From Pirellulaceae bacterium (GTDB taxonomy: Bacteria; Planctomycetota; Planctomycetia; Pirellulales; Pirellulaceae): DNA of 64,000 nucleotides. The notes under the pieces are model-generated. The model did no database searches and was not told where the DNA came from. It worked only from the letters and a program-made list of their open reading frames with translations. Shown piece after piece: positions 18,485 through 27,498 of the stretch (position 1 is its first letter; the number at the start of each line of letters is the position of its first letter). The position numbers were made by a program, and so were the translations under genes. The stretch is from contig JAHBXT010000002.1 in assembly GCA_019636385.1 (NCBI GenBank), forward strand, positions 558,001 through 622,000. The letters run 5' to 3'.

Positions 18485-19434
18485 TTCAGTTAGATCATGC
18501 GACATTGTTATATGGAACCGTCATCGGCATCAACGACTTTCACATAGAATTGCCTTCAGGCGCCTACGCCCTGGTGGGCCCGAACGGAGCAGGCAAGTCT
18601 ACCTTCATCGGATTGCTGACCGGAGCCCTAAAGCCAACACTCGGTAGTGTGCGCGTGTTTGATTTCGATCCATTCAAACAGCCTCAGGTGTTGCGACGCA
18701 TCGGACTGTGCCCCGCCAGCGACCTGCTGATTCACGGCGTCTCAGCGCGTCAGTGGCTGAGGCTGCAACTGTCGCTCAGCGGCTGGGCGGGTAGGCAAGG
18801 TACAAAGCGACTGGATGAGTTGCTGGACTTGGTTGGTTTGCGTGAGGCGCAACATTGGCCCATTCATAGTTACTCGCTAGGTATGAGGCAACGCTGCAAG
18901 TTGGCGCAGTCACTGGCCAACGATCCCGATTTATTGATCCTGGATGAACCCTTCAACGGCTTGGACCCCATCGGCCGTCATCACATGGGGCAATTGCTGC
19001 GCGATTGGAGTTCGCGCGGCAAGAGTTTGCTATTGGCTAGCCATGTCCTCCACGAAGTAGAACGCATTACCGACTCGTTCTTGTTAATCTACGGTGGACG
19101 ATTGCTGGCCAGCGGTACGTCGGGTGAGCTGCGGCGGCTGTTAGCAGGGCTGCCCCAGGAGATCTTGATCCGCTCTTCGACGCCGGATGCGTTGGCGGAG
19201 CGGTTGGCGACGATGAACTGGCTGCGACAAATCCAGCGATCCGGCGAGGAACGAGAGTTGTTAACAGTGGCTGTGGATCGACCTTTAGAACTATACGAAA
19301 GCGTCGCCAAATGGGTGGCCCAGGGGCAGGTCGCCGTCGAGCAGATATCGGGCAGCGAAGGTGATATCAGCGCATTGTTTCATCTTCTGATCTCGAAACA
19401 TCGCGGCGAAGTGATGATGAAAGGCGTGGCCTGA
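18481..19434 (+). CDS. ABC-2 exporter, ATP-binding protein 2
   Basis: A 317-residue ABC ATPase with Walker A GPNGAGKST, signature YSLGMRQRC, Walker B LLILDEPFNGLDP and H-loop ASHVLHE. A longer frame opens at 18397, but the ATG at 18481 begins the normal domain (IQLDHATLLYG) and gives the four-base overlap with permease 1. It ends with TGATG, overlapping the start of permease 2 by one base. The C-terminal 100 residues again form a regulatory domain. It is clearly different in sequence from the first ATPase of the cassette. Confidence 0.93.
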   Translation: MIQLDHATLLYGTVIGINDFHIELPSGAYALVGPNGAGKSTFIGLLTGALKPTLGSVRVFDFDPFKQPQVLRRIGLCPASDLLIHGVSARQWLRLQLSLSGWAGRQGTKRLDELLDLVGLREAQHWPIHSYSLGMRQRCKLAQSLANDPDLLILDEPFNGLDPIGRHHMGQLLRDWSSRGKSLLLASHVLHEVERITDSFLLIYGGRLLASGTSGELRRLLAGLPQEILIRSSTPDALAERLATMNWLRQIQRSGEERELLTVAVDRPLELYESVAKWVAQGQVAVEQISGSEGDISALFHLLISKHRGEVMMKGVA

Positions 19435-20285
19435 TGAACAGCCAATTCGCTAACAGGCTCCGTCACAATCCACAAGCCCAAGGACCGATCATGCGATTCT
19501 GGCAGGCGCTGGGGGGCGTGATCCGTTACGAAGCGGCGCGGACACTCACACCGCTTCGTAGCGTATTGTGGCTCAGCCTGATGCTGTTGCCAGTGGCGTT
19601 AGTCGCCGCAATGTTGTATTTGGTCCAAGTGCGTGATCCGGAATACAATCATGTGGTCCTCAGCGGTTTGCTGTACGTGTTGCTGTCTGAAGTGGTTACA
19701 GTGCTGTGCATGTTGTTGTGGGCAGCACCGATCGTGAACGAGGAGCTGGAGAGTCAAACCTGGATTTACATCCTGGTGAGACCGGGAGCGCGGCTCAGTT
19801 TGTTGCTCGGCAAATATCTGATCGCCGTGTTGTGGACCGGTACCTGCACAAGCATTTCAGCGGTGCTGGCCGTCGTTATTACGACGGCAGCTGGAATCGA
19901 ACGATCGCTGGAAGTTGGGATGGCCATCGTCGCTGTGAACTGGGTATCCGCAATGGCACATGGCGCCCTGTTTATGATGATTGGTACGCTGTTTCAGCGC
20001 CGCGCGATGGTCTACGCTTTCGCATATGCCGTTGCCGTCGAGGCCATCCTCGGCTGGGTGCCAGCGGTGGTCAATCGCTTTACCATCTCGTTTCGATTGC
20101 GCTCACTACTAATTGATTGGTTGGATCTTGACTTGGAAGCATTGATCGACGATGAGCTGCCATTTGTCTGGGAGCAAGATGCGGTGATGCACTTGAGCGT
20201 GATGGCGGTTGCGGTTGCTGTACTGCTGGCCGTTGCGGTGTGGCGCGTCGAACGATCGCAGTATCGCTGGCAGTCGGAAGTCTAA
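19434..20285 (+). CDS. ABC-2 exporter, membrane permease 2
   Basis: A 283-residue membrane protein with about six hydrophobic segments; the first helix lies around SVLWLSLMLLPVALVAAML. The start codon overlaps the stop of the preceding ATPase by one base; Met17, ahead of RFWQALGGVIRYE, is a plausible alternative. The segment ELESQTWIYILVRPGARLSLLLGKYL, just after the second helix, is typical of ABC-2 permeases. It closes the four-gene exporter cassette. The stop codon is only 3 nt from the 3' end of the RNase P RNA gene on the other strand. Confidence 0.87.
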   Translation: MNSQFANRLRHNPQAQGPIMRFWQALGGVIRYEAARTLTPLRSVLWLSLMLLPVALVAAMLYLVQVRDPEYNHVVLSGLLYVLLSEVVTVLCMLLWAAPIVNEELESQTWIYILVRPGARLSLLLGKYLIAVLWTGTCTSISAVLAVVITTAAGIERSLEVGMAIVAVNWVSAMAHGALFMMIGTLFQRRAMVYAFAYAVAVEAILGWVPAVVNRFTISFRLRSLLIDWLDLDLEALIDDELPFVWEQDAVMHLSVMAVAVAVLLAVAVWRVERSQYRWQSEV

Positions 20286-20288
20286 AGC

Positions 20289-20685
<397 letters not shown>

Positions 20686-20691
20686 ACGCGC

Positions 20692-20719
20692 ATTGTAACA
20701 AAATCAGAGCTAGACCCAA
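20692..20719 (-). promoter_or_regulatory. Promoter of rnpB
   Basis: On the minus strand, TTGGGT and TACAAT are separated by 16 nt. The -10 box ends 6 nt before the first base of helix P1, matching a transcription start at or next to the mature RNA 5' end. Confidence 0.65.
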
Positions 20720-20925
20720 GGTTAGTCTTCCGAAATGGAACTGCCAGTCCCTGCGTGAGGGCCAAGCCTCAGTGCCAATGCATTCCAAGACGAAGGCTGG
20801 AGGTGACTTAGCCAGCCCGGAAGCTACCAGTTACATCTTCCGGATTAGGCTGCTCCATAGAAGTAGGGAAGAGGACTGTCGATTCACGAGAAGTGCTTCA
20901 ATGTTTGAATTTTCTTTCAGTACGA

Positions 20926-23667
20926 TCACCGGTTCGAGCGCAGCGACTGAGCGAGGGATTGCAGTTGATTGACGGAGGTCATGTTGCTTTGGAGCCGCGA
21001 GATGGCTTGCTCCATGTTGTAGAACTGTTGCAGCAGACGGGTCCGCTCGCGATCCAGTCGTAAATCCATCGACTGAATGCGAGTTGCGTTCTGTTCGATC
21101 GTTTGTTGCAGCGAATTGTTGCGGGCCAGTAACGAACCGCTCTCGATACTGGCCAACGAATCGGCGACGGCTTTAGCGCGGCGGGCAAATCCGTTTTCCG
21201 TGTTAGTAAAAAAATCCTGAACAGCACCGGGATTGTTCTCTAATACCTGCTCGAACTGTTGTTTGTCAAACGTTAATCGGCCTCGGTCGTTCAAACGTAT
21301 TCCCAATTCAGGCAGAGACTGGATGGCACCTCCCGACCCGCTGCGGATCGATCCAGTCAGCAGCCGGGAATAGGCCAAGTCCATGCGAATGGCAATGTTC
21401 GAACCAAATAGCAAGCCAACTTGATTACTCTGCGCGTCAAACACCGTCAATTCATCGTATTTCTCGCGCAGTTTGTTATACTGGTCGACAAACGTTTCGA
21501 TCTGCTTGCTCAAGCTGTCGCTGTTGCTGGAGACTTCCACTGTAACCGGCGTGGTGGATGTCGAATTAACTGTTAAATCAACGCCATCGATGAGATTCTT
21601 GAACTGATTGGTGCGCGAGCTAACCAGCACTCCGCCTCCCGAGTTGTTGGTGCCGTAGGATATCAACGCGTCGCGAGCTTCGGAGGTCTGAGCGAAGTCG
21701 ATGTCTGAAGACGAACTTATGGCTACTCGCGATGCTTGGCCGGTCGCTTGTCCGTTGAGTTGCAAGCGAACTCCGCTGGCTCCCAGATTAATCAAGCTGG
21801 CTTTAACGGGCGAGCCAGACAGTTCGTTGATCTGCTGAGTTAAATCCGCCAGAGTAGTCGTGGCGGTTGTGGTCATTCGCAGCGTCTTGCTGCCATCGAT
21901 GCCCGAAACCTGATCGTCGTCGATGGTTATTGTCGATGCAGAACCAGCGATACGCAGTTGCTTGGCGGCTGATCCCGTGCCGACGTCAGCTACGGTCATG
22001 GGGCCCGCTCCTCCCGCAGTGTCCACCAGCAATATGCCGTCGCCCGAATGGTTAATGCTTGCGGTAACGCCGATCGCCATGCCGTTGATGCCGTCGATGA
22101 TATCGCCGATGGTCTTGGGAGACCGCGTAGAGACATTGTAAGTCGCCGAGCTGCCAGCGGAATTGGTGATGCGAAATGAGGACTGCGATAACGTTCCGCC
22201 AGCTAGAAAGTCGTCCAGTGAGGTAGTGCGGCTCACGAATTGGCGCTGCAGCGATCCGCTATCAATGCTGGTACCGGTTGTTGTTCGGGCGATACCCAGA
22301 GCGGTAGCCGAGTTCTTCGAGTCAGCATCTTCGATTACGAGACTACCAGTGCCACCGCTAGTATCCACGATTTCGATGCCCGTTTTTGTACGATTGAGCT
22401 GCACGCGGAATGAAGCGTTAGAAGCCCCGTCGTTTATGCGTTGAATCACATCACCCAACGTCTTGGCACCCGCCAGGTCGATCGTGTCGCTCTGACCTAG
22501 TCGATCGGTGATCGTGACAGAACCCATCTCTCCCAGACCACGCCCGCCTTTGAGACTGTCCAGTAGCGTATCGCTTAGTCCGGAAAGTAGTTTCCTGCCC
22601 GTAATCGTGCCACCCATTCCAGGACCGGTTAGGCCGAGTTGTTGCGCCAGGTTGCCGGCTGGGCTGGAGATCGAGAATTGGGCAGTGCCAGAGGTCAAGT
22701 CTTGTACTTCGAGCGAATGCCCGTCGTTGCTGATGCGAGCCACATACTTGCCGTTGGAGGCCGTGTTAAGCGACTGAACCAGTTGTCCAACGCTGGCGTT
22801 GGCGGCGTCTAATTGACTGGTCCAATTAACTGTCGAACCATCGCGCAGTGACAATCGCAGCGCGGTGCCTTGAGTCGGGATATCAATGCCAATACCATCC
22901 CGCAAACTCCGCAGCGCCGTGGCATTACTCAGGATATGAATATTATTTCCAACGGCGGTACTGGATGCTACGTCAACATTTTGGAATCCGAGATCGCGAG
23001 CGGTTGTACCGCTACCGATATCGACTATTTTCAAGTTGTGGACGACGCTGCCCGAGACATCGGTCAGTTCGAATTGGCCTCCGTTAATTTTGGCGACGAC
23101 CGACAGACCTTCGGCTGAGTTGATCGCTGTAACTACATCGGCAGCGGTTTGAACAAAACGCAAGTCGATCTCGCGACTGGTTCCAGCGCGATTGGTAATG
23201 CGTATCATCCCGCGCTCGACGCCACGACCGCCGTTCAGCTGATCCAGGTTGGCAGACTGGTCTAAGAACCCACCGGTGTGAATGGTGATATCACCGGCAG
23301 ACAGTTTGTGCTGGCTCGAGGCAAATAGTGAGCTGGTTAATTGCTGGCTTTGCGCCTGGCGGACCGGGATAAAGCTATAGTTGCCCAAGGCGGCCGTACC
23401 GGTGCTGCGGGCGGCGATAGTCTCGGGTTTGGAGCTGGTGACTTTGGCCGAGTTGAACAGCGAGGCTTGGCCGAGTCGATCGCCACTTAGTTGGACTCCG
23501 ATTACCAACGTCGTCAGTGTGGTGATCGCGGTTTGTTCTTTGGTCAATTCTGCATTGCGGTTGGATAGTCGGTTCCTGGGCAGCGCATTGATCTGCATCA
23601 ATTGATTGACGGTCTCTTCGATGGGAACGCCGGTTATGAGTCCGACGCTGGATTGGATGCGTCCCAT
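20926..23667 (-). CDS. fliD: Flagellar filament cap protein FliD (enlarged)
   Basis: FliD (HAP2) caps the growing flagellar filament and guides flagellin folding outside the cell. The N-terminus (SSVGLITGVPIEETVNQLM) and the C-terminal coiled-coil region (MEQAISRLQSNMTSVNQL) are typical. At 913 residues the protein is nearly twice the usual ~470. The extra length comes from repeated flagellin-IN-like modules in the middle, each built as GG.GV....I.ITNR.G.S..IDL......DVI..IN followed by a strand pair ending V.DVSG or V.DT.GG. At least four copies are visible between about residues 140 and 580. The gene lies 412 nt downstream of fliC on the same strand, beyond fliC's terminator, so it probably has its own promoter. 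Confidence 0.92.
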   Translation of the reverse strand: MGRIQSSVGLITGVPIEETVNQLMQINALPRNRLSNRNAELTKEQTAITTLTTLVIGVQLSGDRLGQASLFNSAKVTSSKPETIAARSTGTAALGNYSFIPVRQAQSQQLTSSLFASSQHKLSAGDITIHTGGFLDQSANLDQLNGGRGVERGMIRITNRAGTSREIDLRFVQTAADVVTAINSAEGLSVVAKINGGQFELTDVSGSVVHNLKIVDIGSGTTARDLGFQNVDVASSTAVGNNIHILSNATALRSLRDGIGIDIPTQGTALRLSLRDGSTVNWTSQLDAANASVGQLVQSLNTASNGKYVARISNDGHSLEVQDLTSGTAQFSISSPAGNLAQQLGLTGPGMGGTITGRKLLSGLSDTLLDSLKGGRGLGEMGSVTITDRLGQSDTIDLAGAKTLGDVIQRINDGASNASFRVQLNRTKTGIEIVDTSGGTGSLVIEDADSKNSATALGIARTTTGTSIDSGSLQRQFVSRTTSLDDFLAGGTLSQSSFRITNSAGSSATYNVSTRSPKTIGDIIDGINGMAIGVTASINHSGDGILLVDTAGGAGPMTVADVGTGSAAKQLRIAGSASTITIDDDQVSGIDGSKTLRMTTTATTTLADLTQQINELSGSPVKASLINLGASGVRLQLNGQATGQASRVAISSSSDIDFAQTSEARDALISYGTNNSGGGVLVSSRTNQFKNLIDGVDLTVNSTSTTPVTVEVSSNSDSLSKQIETFVDQYNKLREKYDELTVFDAQSNQVGLLFGSNIAIRMDLAYSRLLTGSIRSGSGGAIQSLPELGIRLNDRGRLTFDKQQFEQVLENNPGAVQDFFTNTENGFARRAKAVADSLASIESGSLLARNNSLQQTIEQNATRIQSMDLRLDRERTRLLQQFYNMEQAISRLQSNMTSVNQLQSLAQSLRSNR

Positions 23668-23895
23668 GGCAATTTCCTGACTGGTCTCTGTGGCAGCGAC
23701 ACGAGTCTTAAAATCGACTTTTTTAGTCTGTCGGCTCCACCAGCGTCCGCTGATTCCCTGGGTTCCTGGCAGACAGTAAGCCGCAAGAGGAGTATCTGCC
23801 AGACATATCTTGCGTAATCGTTACGCGCGCGTGGTGCGGATGCGTGATGTCTTCGGTAGCTACGGCCGTCAGACCGTGATTATTCGTAGCCCTCC

Positions 23896-23944
23896 ACGCT
23901 CTAACGAGCGTAGTCACCGAGCCGTCTCCCCGCTCTGATGAGCG
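23896..23944. repeat. Two tandem short hairpins in the fliC-fliD intergenic region
   Basis: ACGCTC-taac-GAGCGT (23896-23911) and CGCTC-tgat-GAGCG (23931-23944) are near-identical inverted repeats spaced 35 nt apart. They lie between the fliC terminator and the fliD start. Similar GAGCG palindromes are scattered through related planctomycete genomes as I recall, but I cannot confirm that here. Confidence 0.55.
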
Positions 23945-23957
23945 TTGCGACAGCTAA

Positions 23958-23992
23958 AAGCCGCAGCGTGTCCAACTGGCACGCTGCGGCTT
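23958..23992 (-). terminator. Rho-independent terminator of fliC
   Basis: A perfect 13-bp stem (AAGCCGCAGCGTG with CACGCTGCGGCTT) around a 9-nt loop lies 88 nt downstream of the flagellin stop. On the minus strand the stem's closing T run reads into CTTTTAG, giving a short U tract. Confidence 0.85.
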
Positions 23993-24079
23993 GCAGTTAT
24001 CTGAGGCGGCGGCACCGAGCGAGATTGGGGAAAGAATCGCTCGGCACCAGCCGCCCTAGTAGTTTACGCTAGCTTTGTC

Positions 24080-26521
24080 TTATCGCAGCAAAGCCAGAGC
24101 ATTTTGTGGGCTCTGGTTGGCCAAGGCCAACACCGTAGTACCGGACTGGACCAGGATTTGAGCTCGCGTTAGACGAGCCGTCTCTTGAGCGAAGTCGGCG
24201 TCACGGATGGAACTTTCAGCTTCAGTCAGATTGCCGACGGTGTCGGTTAGCGAAACCATGTTGCTCTCCAGCGTTGTAGATTGGAATGCACCCAATCGAC
24301 CTCGCAGGCTGGTCACCTGAGATATCGCTTCGCTGACGATCTGAACCGCCATACCTGGATTCGACTCAAGCGATGCGATTTCGCCGCTACCCAACTGGAA
24401 CAATCGACCAGAAACGCCGCCCAAGCGAGAGGTGCTGACGCTGGAGATGCCCACGCGTGCCTGCTGATTGCTGACTACATCACTACCCAACTGGAACAGG
24501 GCACCGCCTCCAGTAATCGAGAATTCGATGTTGTCGCTGGAACCTTCGGCAACTGTCAGAGTCATGGCCAGACTGGCGGTGTTAACCGATAGCGTATTGC
24601 CACGGCCTTTGGCATTGGTACCGTTAACTTTGGCAGCGATGTCTGCACCAAAGTCGCGGGCACCGGCCCCTATCGCCGAGGTGAACGAGCCAAGTGCGTT
24701 TTCTTGGATTACTCGCAGATCGACAATAGCCTCTGAACCGTAAGCGGTCGACTTCAGAATCAATCGGGTGTTGTCGTCTGAATCAACAGCAGCGCTAACG
24801 CCGGTTGCATCGCTAACTAAGTTGATCTGCGTTACCAGTTCGGCGAGTGTTGTACCAGCACTGACGTTGAATACTTCCGAACCGTTCTTGCCCAGCAGTT
24901 CAAAAACCACATTGTGGCTGATACCACCGGCTTGGCCGTCCACACCATTGTCGAAACTAACGCTGGAATCAGCATCACCGCTTTGGAAACTGGTTAGCGT
25001 ATTGTCTTCAGCGGCTTCGGCCGTGTAAGTGCCTTCTTGGTTGATGGCATCAACGATATCGTCAATCGACGTGGAGATGCTGTCATCGACGGTGATGGTC
25101 AGGTTGCCGTCAACATCCACGGCTACTGTGGGAGCCCCCGTACCGCCGGTAGCAAAAGTGATGGTAGCACCATTGGCTGCGGCACCGTTACGAGACAGGT
25201 TGATTGTGGCTGACAGATTGGCAGCTTCAACGGCCTCGACCAAGTCGCCTGAGGCGGTGGTGTGGTCAGCGGGATCGAAGTACTCGATGTTGTCTGGATC
25301 GTCCAGCGTGGCGCTGAAGCCCTGGATGCCGTTGATGGCAGCCAGGATCACATCCAGGCGGGTATTACCGGCCGAACCAACGGTGATTTCGATATTGCTA
25401 CCATTGAGCGCCGCCGACGGAACAGCGTCCGGAGGGGTATTGTCGGCAACTACGAAGTCAAAATCGGTCAGACCATCGACAGCGGCGGTCACCGTGATGC
25501 TGGCTGTCTGGGTGGTAGCCGCAGTACCAGCGGTAGCGAAGGCAACGCCAGCAGCGGCGTCGCCGTTGGTGACGGTGCCGGTGTTGGACGTGACATCCAA
25601 CTCAAAAACCGCATGATCTGCCAGTTCGGTAGCGATGGCCCCTAGTGCCTTACCCTCTTCCAGTCGCACGGTGATGGTTTGGGCATCATCGTCGATGGTG
25701 ATGGAGGAGAAGTTGCCAGCGTCAGTAGTGGTGACGTTGACGGTATAGCCGTTATAAGCGTCGGTTTGTTCTTTAGTGAGTAAGGTGAACACGCGATCAC
25801 CACCACCGTCGATGTCGATGGCACCAGTTTCGGCGACAGCGCCAGCGATGGTTCGAGTGAATTCGAGAGTGCGCGAGGCACCGCTTCCAGTAACGGAGCG
25901 TTCGAGGGTCAGCGAGCCTGTGGAGGCCACCGAGTCAACCGTCGCCGCAATGTCCCCTACAGCCACTTGGGCTTGCTGAGCAGCGCTACTGATGTTGACC
26001 GAAACCGCCATTTGACCGGTTGATCCCAGGTTGGCCTGGTTGATCTTCAAGTCCTTGACTTGAGCGTAGTTGGTACCAGCGGTAGTCAAGAAGTCCATGC
26101 TGCCATCCAACAGCTTGCGACCTTGGAAGGTGGTGGTCCGAGCAATTCGGTTGATGGCTTCCAACGAGCTATCGACTTGCAACTGGTTAGCGGCGATTTC
26201 CGATTCACTCATGGCACCGCTGTTGGCTGCTTCCACGGCCAAACCGCGGATGTTGTTCAGCAGCGAACTGACCTGTCCCAGAGCACTATCGGCGGTGGCA
26301 ATGATTTGCGAAGCCCGCTTCGTATTTGAAATAGCCTTGTTCAGGCTGGTAATATCGCTGCGCAGTGCTTCGCTGGCGATCAGACCAGCCGGGTCATCTT
26401 TGCCGCTGTTGATTCGCATACCGGTGCTCAGGCGAGTCAGCGCCGTTTGCAAATCCATGTTCGTTCGATTCAGGCGGTTTTGGGCTACTAACGAGCCCAC
26501 GTTCGTGTTGATTCGTGTCAT
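24080..26521 (-). CDS. fliC: Flagellin (enlarged central region)
   Basis: Filament subunit exported by the flagellar apparatus. The N-terminal helical D0/D1 region (TRINTNVGSLVAQNRL through about residue 150) and the C-terminal helix ending QSPQNALALLR are classic. At 813 residues it is much larger than ordinary flagellins (270-500), because about 500 residues of beta-rich, Thr/Asp/Ala-rich sequence are inserted. This insert contains flagellin-IN-like repeats such as LAELVTQINLVSDATGVSA and would form surface-exposed D2/D3 domains. The start is supported by GGAGAAG 8 nt before the ATG. It has its own terminator, and fliD lies downstream. No other flagellar gene is in the window. Confidence 0.95.
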   Translation of the reverse strand: MTRINTNVGSLVAQNRLNRTNMDLQTALTRLSTGMRINSGKDDPAGLIASEALRSDITSLNKAISNTKRASQIIATADSALGQVSSLLNNIRGLAVEAANSGAMSESEIAANQLQVDSSLEAINRIARTTTFQGRKLLDGSMDFLTTAGTNYAQVKDLKINQANLGSTGQMAVSVNISSAAQQAQVAVGDIAATVDSVASTGSLTLERSVTGSGASRTLEFTRTIAGAVAETGAIDIDGGGDRVFTLLTKEQTDAYNGYTVNVTTTDAGNFSSITIDDDAQTITVRLEEGKALGAIATELADHAVFELDVTSNTGTVTNGDAAAGVAFATAGTAATTQTASITVTAAVDGLTDFDFVVADNTPPDAVPSAALNGSNIEITVGSAGNTRLDVILAAINGIQGFSATLDDPDNIEYFDPADHTTASGDLVEAVEAANLSATINLSRNGAAANGATITFATGGTGAPTVAVDVDGNLTITVDDSISTSIDDIVDAINQEGTYTAEAAEDNTLTSFQSGDADSSVSFDNGVDGQAGGISHNVVFELLGKNGSEVFNVSAGTTLAELVTQINLVSDATGVSAAVDSDDNTRLILKSTAYGSEAIVDLRVIQENALGSFTSAIGAGARDFGADIAAKVNGTNAKGRGNTLSVNTASLAMTLTVAEGSSDNIEFSITGGGALFQLGSDVVSNQQARVGISSVSTSRLGGVSGRLFQLGSGEIASLESNPGMAVQIVSEAISQVTSLRGRLGAFQSTTLESNMVSLTDTVGNLTEAESSIRDADFAQETARLTRAQILVQSGTTVLALANQSPQNALALLR

Positions 26522-27498
26522 TCTTTACTTCTCCGGTTGGTCGGATCGCTAGAACAGACAGGTTCGCTGTAGGGCTGAGTCGTTCTGGAAAGGCGATCGA
26601 ACAGGTTTGCCAGCGGTCAGGCTTGGCTAATTGGTTTTTGGTTACGCTTCAGTTCCTTAGCACGCTTGCCAGCCTCACAGTGCAGACACACCTTGGGAAA
26701 CGTGCTGGTAGACCTTAGCACCTAGCACTAGCGCAGTCGGACAAGTGCAACAAATTTGCTCAAATAGCTGAGACAGTGCAGGTGACAGCCTCTTGTCAAT
26801 CCGCAGAACCGTTACGACCCTAAGCCTTTAACGCGTCCCAGAGTCAGCGGCGTGCCCAGTGTTGCGCTTGATAGCGCGTGGAGGAAGTCGCGCAGCAGTC
26901 AATAAATCACTGAACAAGGCCCTGAGCCTTGGTGAACTCAGCGGGCTCTGAAGGTTTCGGCGCAGCCGAATTTAAGCAGCTGAATTTAATTGAGGTCAAA
27001 GGAAGTTGACGGGCGCTAGTGATGCATTTACTCGGGGGGCATTAACGTTGAACCTTGCGATACGGGGACGTGGCAAGAAATCGAGAATCTAGCCCGATAA
27101 AACTCAACTGAGTCTGTTCCAGACTCATGTTGATCAGAGGCTCTGCCCCGATCATCTGTTGGTTGTCTTAGCCACAAACTCGACCGGCAGCGGCTCCAGA
27201 TGGCCCTTGAAGATGCGCATTGTGAAGCCTTCGGAGCGCCCGCGGCAGCCGTTGATGATTCACGCCCGGTAGCAGACTCAGGCGTAGGCTGCATAGTGCC
27301 CTACACTAGACAAGCTTTCGGAAGACAAGAATTCTGTTGGCTGGCGATAAATAGCCAAAATTTTAAAGAAAACGCATTCTTTCAGCCTGGCAGAAACTAA
27401 GTTTTTCTTGGCGTATGGGGATGCGATCGACTAAACTGGAAGCTCCCGCCTTCCCTGCCCTTCCCGCCTATTTGGTACCCAACCGGGTACATCTGAAA
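26522..27498. other. Long intergenic region between fliC and the repeat giant
   Basis: About 980 nt between two divergent large genes. It must hold the fliC promoter, but neither a sigma-28 nor a sigma-54 consensus was found. Two hairpins stand out: TTCGGC-gca-GCCGAA at 26956-26970, and a longer one at 27104-27133 (listed separately). I see no gene I would support here; short frames on both strands have unlikely translations. Confidence 0.5.
27104..27133. repeat. Inverted repeat upstream of the repeat giant
   Basis: TGAGTCTG-ttc-CAGACTCA forms a perfect 8-bp stem with a 3-nt loop. It is extended by TCAAC/GTTGA across a single bulged T. There is no T tract, so it is more likely an operator or RNA structure than a terminator. 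Confidence 0.6.

Noticed and set aside
22163..23118. Series of short plus-strand frames within fliD
   Set aside because: All antisense to the flagellar cap gene, caused by its repetitive composition.
25029..25616. 195-codon plus-strand frame
   Set aside because: Antisense to flagellin; its Ser/Ala/Val-rich translation mirrors the repetitive Thr/Asp-rich flagellin insert.
26600..26880. Possible sigma-54 or sigma-28 promoter for flagellin
   Set aside because: Candidate TGGCA and TTGACA boxes on the minus strand have the wrong spacing to their partner boxes; no convincing match.
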